This document shows positions 33,936-45,798 of a DNA stretch of 64,000 nucleotides, in pieces. Each line of letters starts with the position of its first letter. The first letter of the stretch is position 1. The notes under the pieces are model-generated. The model was given only the letters and a program-made list of their open reading frames with translations, ran no database searches and was not told the DNA's origin. Location: the NCBI GenBank assembly GCA_016271365.2, contig CM028129.1:1005343501-1005407500 (forward strand), written 5' to 3'. The stretch is from Neoceratodus forsteri (taxonomy: Eukaryota; Chordata; Ceratodontiformes; Ceratodontidae). A program made the position numbers and the translations under genes.

Positions 33936-34385
33936 ACCTCTCTATGGAAGCACTTGAAGCTCTCCTCAGTATGCGACTGTCTTAGACCTCCCTGAGTACT
34001 GTGGTCCCTGCACAGTACTCGAGCACAGTATCTTCTGTACCTGGCTTCGGCTCTACTGTTGTTGCCTGCCTGTCTGGGTGTGGTCCTGTGTATGTTGTGT
34101 ATATACTGTATATTCTTCCTAGGCATATTGCTATAGAAACTGTACTGCTACATGTTCACATTTGATGGTGTCCACTGCTGTTATCTGAGCTATCCCCCTA
34201 TGTATGTTATGTCTCTCTGGCTTCAGTGTATATATGTGCCTTATCTGCATCAATTTGTACTCTGTATGTTCTTTTATTCTCCTATACCCTCCCAGGTCAG
34301 TACCTGCAAATAGGCATATGTTTTGTCTAGTGTACTTATCTGGTTAACAAAAGCTAAATAGATAAATAATAAATAAATATACACT

Positions 34386-34990
34386 ATCTAAAATGATATA
34401 TACACTGCTGGAGGTAGTAACAGCTCTCGTCCCTGGGTGGAGAGGAGGGTATTATAAATAGAATAATGGATAGCTTACTGTGCATTACAAGGGAATAATT
34501 CCATTGAGAGGTTCTGGGGATGTAGGAACCTCAAGGCGAGCTAGAGGTTCTCACGTCCACAACCTCAGATAGGTATTCCATACTGGCTCAACTATCGTTA
34601 TTTTAATATATGGATGTGATTTTTATTTATTTGTTTATTTTTGCGACTGGCAGGTGGCGTTTCAGTGAAGGACTCTCGGTCTGGCCAACCGCCGAGCTAT
34701 CTTGCTGCTGCTCTCAGCCCACCCTGCCCGCCTTCATCTTGCCGTTATGACAAGAACGGTGAGCAGTCCTACCTTTTCCTTTTGTTGGGCTCGCTCTGCA
34801 TTCCCCTTTAAATGCGAGAAAGAAAAAAAAGCATGAAGAAATGTGCAGAAGCAATGCGGTCTCGCTAAGCAAGAGAACAAGCCGCCATGTTTTAAAATTG
34901 TTCTGCTCCACACCAAAGCGGCCAATTAGGGAAGGCGCTTAGGATGGCGTGGGGGGCAGAAGAGCATCTTTAATGGGCGCTTGCACTGTT
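34386..34990. other. Unassigned interval
   Basis: 'ttgagaggttctggggatg' near 34504 is related to 'atcaagaggttctggggac' near 7332, indicating a low-copy dispersed repeat. Nothing else recognised. Confidence 0.35.
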
Positions 34991-34997
34991 TGGTAGA

Positions 34998-35042
34998 TGT
35001 GATAATACTATCGTTCAGGAGTGGAACGATAGTATTATCACA
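34998..35042. repeat. Perfect 19-bp hairpin
   Basis: TGTGATAATACTATCGTTC (34998-35016) and its exact complement (35024-35042) flank a 7-base loop. The right arm is the first of several related units, see next entry. Confidence 0.9.
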
Positions 35043-35106
35043 TTCGAACGATGGTATTATCACTGTCTAACAGTGGTATTATCATTGAGGGATCAATGGT
35101 ATTACC
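35024..35106 (+). repeat. Short tandem repeat, unit about 26-29 bp
   Basis: Units contain 'cgatagtattatcac', 'cgatggtattatcac', 'agtggtattatcat' and 'aatggtattacc', with diverged spacers. Together with the hairpin the region may be the end of an unrecognised foldback element. Confidence 0.7.
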
Positions 35107-36099
35107 AGAGTTTTTTTAAATGCTTTTCAATAGTATTAAATTCAAGATCCATATATTAAATCTCTGTTCTTGATTTGAGGACAGTCCCAAAACCCATGAC
35201 ATGAGTCCAGTCAGAATGGAAAATGAATTTCTTGTTTGCTTTAAAAACCTGATAAAAATAGAGAAGGGGGTACTTTTTTCCTGCTCCCTGCCTGGGATCA
35301 TCCTGTCAGCATTCCTCCCCTGAGCCACTGACCAAACTGTCTCTTTGCTTCCGGTCTCTGAGGACTACAGAAGGGGGACTGTCCAGCATACAAGTCAGCT
35401 GCTCCACTTCTGTCTTCATGCCTGCTGGTGCACATTCCCGCTGTATAGCTGAGAAAATGTCTAGAAGCCACATCAAGGGACTAAACTTTCACAGTTAATT
35501 ATAGAACATGGAAGTGTCCTTGACCAATCACAACCTTCCTTCAGTTCGCATGATGTACCCTTATTCTCATAGAGTATGTCACATGCTGAGCCACTGTAAC
35601 TGGCTCCTCACTGACTGCTCACGCCATCAGCATTTTTTTGTATTATCTATTTTGTTCCTCCTCTGCATCCCAGCTGGCCTCTCCTTCAGGCCACCTCAGG
35701 CAACCTCCACCACCAACTACCGCCTCATACTGCAGCTCCCTCTGGGTAACCTGATGTATCCCTTCATCGGGTGGGTCCTTTCCTTCTGGAGAGAATGAAC
35801 CTCACAGCCTTACCTTCTTGGCCCTGGGTGCTGCTGAGGTTGGTCCCAGCTGTCTGGGGGCTCCATGCCAGTGAGGATCCAGCGGCCATCATCCAGTCAA
35901 CCGAAATGCCATTTTTCCATTTTTCACCACCCTGTCCACCAAATTCTCGGCCTTTGTGGGTGGCGTCCTCAGGTGGGGACATGCAGGGGGCATGTCGAGG
36001 CATCATGTCCCCCAAGCACACACCAAATCCACCCAGATGTGCCCAGGTAGTACCCTCTGCAGGATGGGAGCGTCCAATGGACTCTTGTGCATCCCCTCC
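35107..36099. other. Unassigned interval
   Basis: No gene or recognised repeat. GC rises after 35650. Part of 35770-36099 may be the body of the SINE whose head is at 36100-36192. Confidence 0.35.
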
Positions 36100-36192
36100 C
36101 TGCCAGACTCTGCTCCTGGTACCCAAGCTCAGGACGTGAACCCGGGTCACCAGTGTGCTGAACAAAATCCTTCACTCTGCGCCATGGAGCTG
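36100..36192 (-). mobile_element. tRNA-derived SINE head
   Basis: On the minus strand, 'agctccatggcgcagagtga' (A-box region) precedes 'ctggtgacccgggttcacgt' (B box) by about 40 bp. It shares its plan with the SINE at 26262. The body probably extends leftwards (lower coordinates), but its end is not seen. Confidence 0.6.
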
Positions 36193-36254
36193 GCACTGTC
36201 AGTATTTTAAATTTAAAAAGGTTTTTTTTTTTAATTTAATAGAGTTAGTGACCT

Positions 36255-36420
36255 ATAATGTTATGTGTCCATTTGGAGGGCCTGTTATGGCTCTAAGAGT
36301 ATTGCCTCTTGTATCTCTAGGAACACATAACTGCTCATCTTCAGTACAATTGTCCTAAGAATGTTTGAGGTGACACTCTTATATCCATAGGAGGCCCTCC
36401 AAATGGACCTATGAACTTAT
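36255..36420. mobile_element. Short foldback MITE
   Basis: Inverted arms 36255-36302 and 36372-36420 include a perfect 17-bp match: GTCCATTTGGAGGGCCT (36268) against its complement near 36390-36408. Total about 166 bp with a 70-bp centre. Superfamily and target duplication not determined. Confidence 0.7.
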
Positions 36421-36937
36421 AATAAATAAAAAGAACTTGACTCCATGCCAGGAGCTGACAGGGAGCATGGAGGAACCAAAACCACTCTGGGAGCGGAACA
36501 GATGAGCTCTTTAGAATGCTCCAACCCAGTGCCCAACCCCAGTGGACAGCACCATGATCAGTAGGTACCAGCTTGGCCAGAATAATTGTTTGCCTCGTAG
36601 CACATGGAAAGTGGCAAGATTTTACAAAAATGGATAGACAAAATCAGTTCCAAAGGCACCAGATGACATGGGCTCCATGGTGTTTACCTTTGGCCCACAC
36701 ACACTTGTGGAAAGGGACAGATATTGCAGCATGTGTCAGTGCTGTGGGGATGCAGTCAGGGTGTATTCAAGGTCTCAGGCCATTCCACCTCACAACTCAA
36801 CAGCAGAGCAGAAAATACTGCCCTCCAGAGAGAGGAGCAGAGTACAGTGAAATGTGTAACCAGTGCTCTGAGGCTGTGCAAAGCTGATGGACTTTGCAGT
36901 TCATTTAAATGGAAGAACAAATAAAGCCACAAGGAGT

Positions 36938-36955
36938 TTTGGGAATTGTAGTCTA
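36938..36955 (-). promoter_or_regulatory. ZNF143/THAP11-like motif
   Basis: The minus strand reads AGACTACAATTCCCAAAA, containing ACTACAATTCCC, the core of the ZNF143 (Staf) site common in vertebrate promoters and some repeats. No gene start is visible nearby, so activity is doubtful. Confidence 0.4.
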
Positions 36956-39355
36956 TCTAGGGAGGACATTAGACTCAAGTTGTTAGTGGAGTCTATCTGT
37001 AGAGGCAGAAGCAATAGCACAGACTGTAAAGAGAACCTACTGAACTGTTTAAAATGTTGCTTTATGTTGCTATGAGGGCATCAAATAAGTGACCTGCTGA
37101 TGGTGTGGATGAGCCCTCTCTGTCTCTGTTGTGTTTCCCTGGGTACTCATTATTAGCACAGTCTTACAAGCACAATGCAGAGCACAGACGTAGAGACACA
37201 CAGGGCTCAACAAAATCAGGTAGAGTGTTGCACAAGGGGAGGACCCTGCTTATAATTCCCTGTGGTAGGGTGTGATCACCAGAGCCAAATTAGTGTAGAA
37301 GCTGAAGGTAAGCTTCAGCGACCATAGCAATAGCCCCGCTGTGGCCAAGTTAGTTGAGGGGGCTGCAAATGCATTATAGGTAGGGCACCATAAAGAGACC
37401 CATCAGATAGCTCCTTTTGTCCCCTGGGACTGCATCCACCAAGCGACATCAAAGCTTGAGAATGTGTGATGTCTCTAGAGTTCTCAGAAGCTCATTCTGC
37501 CAATTTCAGACCTGTCTGATCCAGAGAAGAGTACAAACATGTTACTCTCTTTGGGTAAACCCAATCTGAAATCCTTGACTTGGATTAAATCAAAACAGAA
37601 TCAAAGCCTGAAACTAAAGTGTCTGCCCATGGCTGTGGTGTTTGGAGCAAGGGCTGCGTTGCTGAAGCTCTAATTCTATGAGAAAGGTCTGCCACCACTT
37701 TGCAGATCCTGCTGCCAGGATTGGTCTTGGCAGAGGTCCAAGAAACCATATTCTTATGTAACTATCTGCCCTCTGGGAAGGTGAAGAGAAGTCCCCTCAT
37801 GGGATGAAGAGGACCATTGAAGGAATTTTTCCATCAGAAGAATTTCTGCATAGTTTGCACTGCTGCAATCCTGTGAAAGAATGAAGTGTTCAGGTCTTGT
37901 GTCATAGCTGCTCAGCCACCTAGTTTACCAAGGAGATCAGAGTGACTGCTTCTGATGCACCTAATACCAGGACATGATCATGAGTACCATATGGTGATTC
38001 TGCCTGGCAATAATGATAGCTAGGTTAGGGTTAGTTAGTTAGTAAGTTAGTTAGTTAGTGTATCTGAGCCAGTCTTACATGATTTAGAGATGCACCAGAC
38101 AGCTATTTTACTGAGCAACAGTATCTAAACAGAGGTTGCATTAAAGGAACCCTGTCAATCTGTTTTTCAGCATATTATTTCTAGTTAAAAACCTACATTT
38201 TATGATTGCTTACCTTCTCTAACATTCATTGATGTTGCTGTTTGTTTTGTTTATCTCCTAGTTTAGTAGAACTGAAATGCATGCTAGTGTATATTTATAA
38301 ACAACCTTGTTTTGTTTACAGTCCTGGATCTGTTCTTACTGCATACTTTCTGAGCATTAGAAACACACCCAAACGATGCAGTCACTCATGATGCAGTAGC
38401 CTCTTGAACTCCCACTGCATCATGAGGGACTCAGTTGTGTTGTGGAAGTTCCCAAGCCCAGGAAATATGCAGTTGGAGCTGATCAAGGAATATAAACAAG
38501 CCTGTGTTTGTGTGGTAACACCACATGGGCAGTCAGCTTTTCACTTTTTTGAAGAAAAAGAGCCAGAATCAAATTACGAGCTACATCAGCAATCTTTACA
38601 GAATGTATGCAATCACAGAATGTGTTTTTTAATCTAGCGACACTTTTGGTCCTAAGGTGGTTGACAGTGTTTCTCTAGGATCCCCTGTACAGAGGTACTG
38701 CACTGCTTGGACACCTAGCAGGTGTGCAACCTTCACTACTGAGAACAGTAAAGACTGGAAGCTCCCATCACAGACTTTTGGTCTGTTGATGCACCAGTGG
38801 GACGGTGTGCTGAGAATTTAGCTGCCTCTTGGGGGGAGATGGGATTTCTGTGTGGGAAGTGCATTTACTTATTTTATTGCTCATGTTAACCCTACCTTTC
38901 TTTTCCTTAGAATTAGATCCCATTTCCTGTTCCCCAAATAAAGTTCTGTTAATTTGTTTGCACAATATTACTGTCTCTACTTCTACTACTGAGTTTTATT
39001 ACTTCACTATATTTTTTGTCACACTACGTTTTGATCAAGGGAGGTTGTGAGCATATTATTTTGTGGAATATATTATTTGGGTTCCCTGTCACTGCAGTTA
39101 GGAGGTTTTATTTCCTGTGGGGAAACACCCTGGCAGTTTCTGCTACAAGGATCCCCATTGGCGGAGGCACAACATCAGCTGCATCGAAGTCCCAATACCA
39201 ACCTGAACCTAAGCACAATCTTCCCAAAGGCCTAAAGACAAAGCCATTCAGCACCCAGGCCTATTACTCACCTCACAGGAGGGGGTGATCACTTTAAAAT
39301 GTATCCTTGGCCACTAACCTCCAGTGAATTGTTTCTTGGTGACTGAAAAGGATAG

Positions 39356-39378
39356 TTTTTTTTTTTTTTTTTTTTTTT
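39356..39378. repeat. Poly(T) run
   Basis: 23 consecutive T. It could be the A-tail of a minus-strand retrocopy, but no such copy was recognised next to it. Confidence 0.85.
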
Positions 39379-39960
39379 ATAAGAAAATGTTTGAAAACAC
39401 AGATAATGCCAGTCCTCTTTCATAAAGATTGCTGATGCTCCAGGAGCTTCCTGTGGGATTAGAAGGAGGTGCAGAGAAGCCAATACATTATTAACCAGAA
39501 GGGCAGAGATAAATGGAAATGTGACTCAGAGTGTGAAATCTGTTCCAAAAGACAAAGTGATCAAATGAAGAACTACTGCAGACAGAAGGCATGTTTTGAT
39601 TGTAAGTCACAGTCCAGAGACAAGAAAGACATCTATTCCACATCAGTTCAGAAGTAGACACACATGCACAAATGTAATTTCATGGCAATGGTGGATGGTG
39701 CTGTCTTGGGTGATCCTGATCTGCATTGAACTCCTTTGTAGCTTTCATCAAGAAACTCTCGTTGGTAAGAGGTGTAGAGGTGGGAGGGACAGAACAGAAG
39801 CACACAAGTCATTGCTGATGACTTGCTGTTTTTTTGTTAATGATACATTACACTCGATGCTTCCCCTGCTGCCGGCCTTGCAACTGTACTGAAACTGCTC
39901 AGGTTACAAGATGAGCATACAAATGTCAGACAGCCTTCTGCTGAAGTCCCTAGAACAGCA

Positions 39961-40754
39961 GGAAGTTTGGCGATTGTGAAGCACTCTGGACAGGTCGCAC
40001 GTCTATTTTTAGGCTAGTATACTTACAGTAAGTTGACATCAGTGTCAACAGCTGTGGTCCTGTGAGCTTTCAGTGCTTTCACTTGGGGGGTTCTGCCCCA
40101 ACCCCCATGGAAAAAACAAATACTAATTTGTTTTTGCTGCAAATTGGTTCTGTTACATGTCCAGCGTTTTATAATTAGAATGTTTAGGTGTTTGGTGTTA
40201 GGTGTTTAGTGCTGTCCAGCTTTCAGTAGGGGTGCTCTGCCCCCCACACCCCACGGGAAAAAACGAATTCAATGGAATACAGCAACATGCTGTACACCCA
40301 TTGGGAAGTGTTAAGCTGTGTTGTTAAGCATGGTAATGTCCAGAAATAGATAATAATGCAAGGTGCTCGGAGTACAGCTAGGTACAGCGTTACACTTCCT
40401 AATGTTGCTGTATTCTGTCGATTTTGTTTTCCCCAGGGGTTGGGGAAGGCGGAGCATCCCCACTGAGAGGGGGTGTGGGGGGGTGGAGTGTCCCCACTGA
40501 AAGCATGACAGCACTGAACACCTAAACATTTAAACATTCTAATACTAATACGCTGCTGTAATTACCTGTGTCTGTGTCATGTTACTGTATTCAAGAAACA
40601 ATGTGAGATTTTCACATATAGGCTTACTGACATCGGAGCACACAGGACCACAATTGATTGTTAATGTTGATGTCAGCGTAATATACCATAAGTTTGTTTG
40701 TGCACAAATTAAAGCGCACCCTGTCCAGAGTGCTTCATAATCCCCAGAAGTTCC
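39961..40754. mobile_element. Foldback element, palindromic over its whole length
   Basis: The left half pairs with the right half in order: 'gaagcactctggacagg' (39978) with its complement near 40719-40736, 'gctgtggtcctgtg' (40052) with its complement near 40642, and 'ttagaatgtttaggtgtt' (40175) with its complement near 40525. An inner block around 'acagcaacat' (40278) pairs near 40400. The centre is near 40357. This makes a hairpin of about 395-bp arms. No open frame or target duplication was found; a non-autonomous DNA transposon is likely. Confidence 0.7.
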
Positions 40755-41674
40755 ACTATTTGACTGGGCATGTAGGAATGGGATATGTTACTTGGACATA
40801 GAGGTTTTGCCTGAAGTCACAGCTGTCCTTTTTAAATTATGGGCAGATTTTGGAGTTAGCGAATTCAAATTTAGCCTGCTAGTCCCTGCTGCTGTCTCTC
40901 TCGCTCTCTCTCTCTTTCTGACAGTTAATTTGCTTCCTAAATTTTTGTTTTCTTTCAAACTTTGTCTATTAAGATATCAGTCAATTTTGGTGCCTCACTA
41001 ACCAGCATGGTAAGGAAAATTTAAATTAAATATTTGGCAGAATATGGTATGGCAGCCAAAGACAATGTACTGCAAGTCCTTGTACATGAACATAAGACCT
41101 TTTGAGGCTGTAAGATGGCCCCGAGGTAGCACAACAGGCTACCATGTTGGGGATCTAAGTTTGTACAATGAACCCAGATCACTGGACTCAAACAGTGGGC
41201 AAGAGTGCTGTCTGTGGCACAGTTCTCATTCCTGGACTTATATAGAATGCAGTCCCACTTCTTGAGAGACCCTGTGCCTGTTCCAGGAGGTGTCTGATGC
41301 ATTATGTGTCACTGCCTCTAGCCACAGGAGACAGGAGTATGATGATACATCAGAACAAGTGTGGAGGAGGTGTCTCATTCTGATGTAGGCCAGTGTCAGG
41401 AGCTGGAGGGGCATAAAACAGGCAAATGGCTGCTCCTTATGGGCATCTCTCAGCCCCCTGCCCCCTCCCCTCAGTCTCAGACTCCACCTGGCAAAGGAAT
41501 TTCATTACACCACCATCCTTGCACAGCTGTAATAGGAGGCCCTGTGGTGGGGGATAAGCAAGCAAGCAAGCCAGAGGGCCAGATCTTGGTTAAGGCATGG
41601 ATCGTGATCAGCATGGTGTTAGTATAGGCCAGCCCTAGGAGACAGAAAGCGATAAACAAAAAAAACAAAACGTA
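40755..41674. other. Unassigned interval with possible SINE
   Basis: Holds a (CT)n-rich run at about 40896-40918. A possible tRNA-like head lies at about 41118 ('ggccccgaggtagcacaaca', then 'gaacccagatc' about 50 bp on), which is too diverged to call with confidence. No gene. Confidence 0.35.
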
Positions 41675-42622
41675 GGGGGCCAATATTCAAAACTTAGCCC
41701 CGGGGCAAAATTAGCACTGCTTGGTGTGCAAAATTAGCCCAGAATCATTTGCATGCTATATTCAAAGGAACAGCCCAGGGGCTAAATCAGTTGAATATAG
41801 CATGCAAATGAAGCCGTGCAAACGGGGCTGACAGTGCAGTGCAAAAATAGCCTGGCAAACATGACAGCTCTGAAAATAGCAAAGAAGACAGCTTTGAAAA
41901 TATAGCAACTGGGCAGAGCAAACAGCAACAGCAGCACAGTGCATAGGAGAAACATGTGTCCACTGGGGGCACATGCAAAGAAGTGCAGCCCAAAATGTGA
42001 ACACCAGAGCAGTGTACAACACAAACAATGGCAAATGAACCACCAAAGGCAATGCCAGGAAAAAGCACAGGAACCAAAAACTAAAAATAATTAACCAAAA
42101 AAAAAATAACATGAAAGAGAACCTCCAAAATGTATCAACACTGTATGGATGTGAACTGTGGAAAAGGTGCAGAGTTGGAACAGGGGTGATGTGATCCACA
42201 GAAAGGACAATCCATGCCTGTGTGGCAGTACAGACCCAAGCAGAGCCCACAGTGCACAGGGGAAGGGGTCAAGGATCCCTAACACAGAGCAGGGGACTGC
42301 ACGTCAGAGGATACACTGTGGGAGGACACAGGGGGATGGATGCAGCGATGGCCACATAGATAAAGCCCCACACTAGCCCGCAGACCAGTGCCCACCCCCC
42401 CACCAGGCAATGCCATTGTGGTGCACCTAAGGAATAGGGAACAGACCATGTCTATGGGCAGACACAAGACAGAGGTCACCTGCAGCACACACACGACATG
42501 CGGGGTACACGCGGAGCACAGAATGTGATAGCCACATGGAGGAGAAACCCACCACACCCAAAACAACCCACTGCCACATGTGGGACAGGAGGCCCCTGGA
42601 TCCCAGCAGTTACTCTGCTCTG

Positions 42623-45523
42623 CAGTGGAGTCGCAGACTTCCGTACAGCAGGAGCTGCATGCCTTCAGGAGGGATCAAATCGAATCAGACTTTATTTGTT
42701 GAAGGTGCCTTTCCAAATCCAAGGCACCTGTATAATAAAACATGATAGCAAACAAATCAAATTATATACAGCTAAAATTAACACAATCATTTAAGTAATA
42801 AAATCTAAAAAGAATCTGGATACACCACAGTAAATAAATAGCTTTTCAACGAGGTCTTAAAACTCTCGACGGTCAGGCATTCACATACATGATGAAGTAG
42901 AGAATTCCACAGGGTCGGGGCCATAAATGCAAATGACTGGGCCCCAGACATCGCTAAACAGACCCTGGGAATCTCTAGCAATCCCTCATCAGTGGATCAG
43001 AGTGGGCGTGGGAGGGGGAGTAAGGTCGAAGGAGATCTTGCATGTATCGGGATCCCTGCTCATGTAGGGCTTTATAGGTCAGTAACCCGACCTTGAAGGT
43101 GATCCACCACTGAACTGGCAGCCAATGCAGTCCGTGGAGCACAGGCAAAATATGACTGGTCCTCAAAGCACCGATCAAAAGCCTGGCTGCCGCATTTTGC
43201 ACTAGCTGCAGGTGGCGGATATCAACCCCTGGTAGCCCTAGGTAAAGGGCATTGCAATAGTGAAGGCAGGGGGTCATGAAGGCATGGACCAGAGCGGGAA
43301 GGTCATCAGGAGGAACCAGATGCTTCATCTCAGTGATATTCCTCAGATTGTAACAAGAGGATTTGACAACTGCAAGAACCAGAGATTTAAAGGTCAGCTT
43401 GTTGTCAAAAATAAAGCCCAGGTTACGCACCTGATCGGAGGTTGTCAGCTGGACATCAGCTAACCATAAACCACATGGTTGCCCAGTCGGCAAACCCATC
43501 TGTTGATGACCTGGGTCCACTACCAACACCTCAGTCTTTGCTGGGTTCAATCACAGTCAGATCACACTCATCCAGCTCTGGATCTCGGATAGACAGTTGT
43601 TAAATACTGAGAGAGTCTCCTTCTGTCCGGGCACAAAGGACATGCACAGCTGAGTATCATCTGCATAGCAGGGAAAACTCAGACTGTACCACCTAATAAT
43701 CTCTCCTAACAGCAGCATATACACTGCGAACAACATGGGCGAAAGAATGGAGCCCTGCAGCACCCTGCAGGGCAGGGGGAGTGGAACTGAGGAATAAATC
43801 CCAGACACCACTCTCTGAGTCCTGCCCTTGAGGAATGATCAAAACCACCTGAGGACTGTACCAGACAGTCAACAGAGGAACCGCAGGTGCTCCAATAACA
43901 CACCAAGGTCCACAGTGTCAAATGCTGCAGAGAGATCAAGGAAGACTAAGATAGAATGAGACCTCCAATCTCTCGCTATCAGGAGGTCATTTAGTACTCG
44001 AACAAGAGCTGTCTCAGTACTATGTCTTTTCCTAAAACCCGACTGAAGAGAATCATACACATTGTGGCTGGATAAATGATCCTCCAATTGCAGAGCGACC
44101 ACCTTCTCAATAACCTTGCCTACAAAAGGCGGGTTAGAGAATGGTCTATAGTTTGCCAGACAGTAAGGGTCAATGGAGGTTTTTTTAAGGAGGGGTCTTA
44201 CGACCACCTCCTTCAGGGGATCTGGAAAGACCCCCCCTCTCCAGCGACATCCAGACTATCTCAGCTAGGACCAGGCCGATTTTTTTCTACGCACCCTATT
44301 AGAAGGCACTTAGGGCCCAGGTCCAATCTACAGCAGGTCGGTTGCAAAGCATGGATGATCATTACAATATCAGTGATTGCAGGCCTGGTGAAGTCAGACC
44401 ATGCAAACTGAGGGCTCATCATCTCCCACCGACCATCACAACTTCCATTAGGGAGGGCCAGACGAATATCAGCCCTGATCGTGGCAACCTTATCTGCAAA
44501 GAATTGAGCAAACTCCTCACACCTTACTTGTGAAAAAAATCCATAGGGCTGCAGACGGATTGGGTTGCACAATCTGTCCATGGTCCAAAAGAGTTGAGTA
44601 GGCTGATTCTGTGCAACAGAAATCTACCTGGACAGGAACTCTGCCTTCTTATGGGTGATTTCTGATTAATAGACCACATAATGGTCCATCAATCTAAGTT
44701 TTGTCATTTTCAAGGCCTGATTTTCACCAGCTCCTCTCAAGCCTTCGTCCCACTCTCTTCAACTCTTTCAAGGCCCCATCAAACCATGGGGACCTGGGTC
44801 AAAGAGTAAGGGGCGAACACGAACAGGGGCAATAGTATCCAGGGCCGCTACCATTACCTGATTATAGGCAAGCACTAGTTTCCCTGGATCCATGCCTTCC
44901 CCGGTATACGTGATAGGTCCAGTGCTGCCATTAGGCCTTTTGGGGAAACTCCCCTCAAAGGGCAGCACTGCACCATCTCCGTAGGGGCAGACCTAATTGG
45001 GGGTGGGTGTCAAAACTGAACCCTATGGTGTGATGGTCAGACCATCCGACTGGTTTCACCACCAAATCTGATATCTCCATCCCCCGGGAGGAACACCAAG
45101 TCCAGGGAATGACCATGAATATGGGTTGAGGAGGTAATCACCTGTGCAAAGCAGGAACTGTCCCACCTCCGGGAGGCAGTACACACCGACCTATTGCATG
45201 TGGAACAGTGTGCGGAGGAGCGTCAGGTGCATTTCCTCAGTGCCCTCCACAAAGTAATTGGTGAGCTCACTGGGGCTGTAAGGGAGCTCACAGCCACAGT
45301 GAGGAATGTTGGGATGGTCGGGCAGCAGCGCACCACTGGTACATGCTGTCGCCATGCCAGTAGTGTCCCCCAGCATGCCTCCACAGCATGGAGTGTAAGG
45401 TCGGGGTCAGCCAGCACTACTGCCACGCTATCATCCGGGGGCACACCATGGAACCTTGGGCACACTATAATCCATGGGCACACCACAAAACATTGGGCAG
45501 CAAATGTCATCAGCTACACCTAG
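42623..45523 (+). pseudogene. Harbinger accessory gene exon, split by L2
   Basis: An acceptor-like 'ctctgctctgcag' ends at 42622. The exon then reads 'VESQTSVQQELHAF' up to the L2 insertion, and after it (from about 45190) 'LHVEQCAEERQVHFLSALHK' and 'VIGELTGAVRELTATV'. The heptad-like pattern and plus orientation fit the C-terminal exon of the SANT/Myb gene at 13300-14018, which has 'LLRESVQQQRWVAMSVEALC' in the same place. The DNA-binding exons were not found upstream. Assignment is by position and pattern only. Confidence 0.4.
42667..45185 (-). mobile_element. L2-clade LINE, 5'-truncated
   Basis: Minus-strand frames give an L2-type ORF2. An endonuclease end and linker lie at 44968-44261 ('CEEFAQFFADKVATIRADI'). 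The reverse transcriptase follows: '[20 protein letters not shown]', '[19 protein letters not shown]' and '[20 protein letters not shown]' (44207-43869), then 'CYADDTQLCM' with YADD intact (43811-43557). The C-terminus has 'HYCNALYLGLPGVDIRHLQL' and 'VQNAAARLLIG' (43550-42975). The 3' end lies near 42667, where 'aatcagactttattt' is the reverse of a typical L2 end. About 2.5 kb, with frameshifts. It interrupts the Harbinger at 41675-49094. Confidence 0.85.
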
Positions 45524-45798
45524 CCGGCACCATGGCCGGGGTCATCCCAGGGTCTCCCATCTATGCAGGCATCACCTGTTGGCTCTTCAGTCCACAGTAC
45601 ACCCCCCTCGCATTCCCACAGTAGGGCATCTGTGAGGGTCCATGGTGGGCGACAGCGATGATGCTATCTGTATACCACACCATTGCGCACCTTTCCCCCA
45701 CCTGCACCCCTCACCTGGACATCTCTGTATATGGCCACTTCCCATCACATTCCCTGTATCACCTGTGTGCCATCGTTTTTGTTTTGTTTCTTATTCAC

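Larger units (their letters stand above)
29893..34385 (+). mobile_element. 2A-bearing LINE (CR1/L2/Rex1 group)
   Basis: This plus-strand element has a long 5' region, an N-terminal hydrophobic segment with a 2A-like motif, an endonuclease domain, a reverse transcriptase and a C-terminal 'APRLWNSFP' segment. A 450-bp 3' UTR follows, ending with 'cctgcaaataggcatatg' and 'cttatctggttaacaaaag' plus an (AAATAGATAAAT)-like tail. Its 3' end recurs at 3830-4130 and 24605-24690 and in the SINE at 20691-20902. No separate ORF1 was recognised. The true 5' end may be at 29447. Frameshifts and stops break the coding part. Confidence 0.82.
36421..39960. other. Unassigned interval
   Basis: No gene or recognised element. 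Notable are an ACTACAATTCCC motif on the minus strand at 36938-36955, a short (TTAG)n-like run at 38031-38060 and a 23-base T run at 39356-39378. The open frames here lack domain-like sequence. Confidence 0.4.

Noticed and set aside
35764..36165. Frames of 122-133 codons on both strands suggesting a gene
   Set aside because: The region overlaps a SINE, both strands are open, and no domain or splice pattern was found.
38028..38060. Interstitial telomere repeat
   Set aside because: Only one TTAGGG-like unit; the rest is TTAG/GTTA simple repeat.
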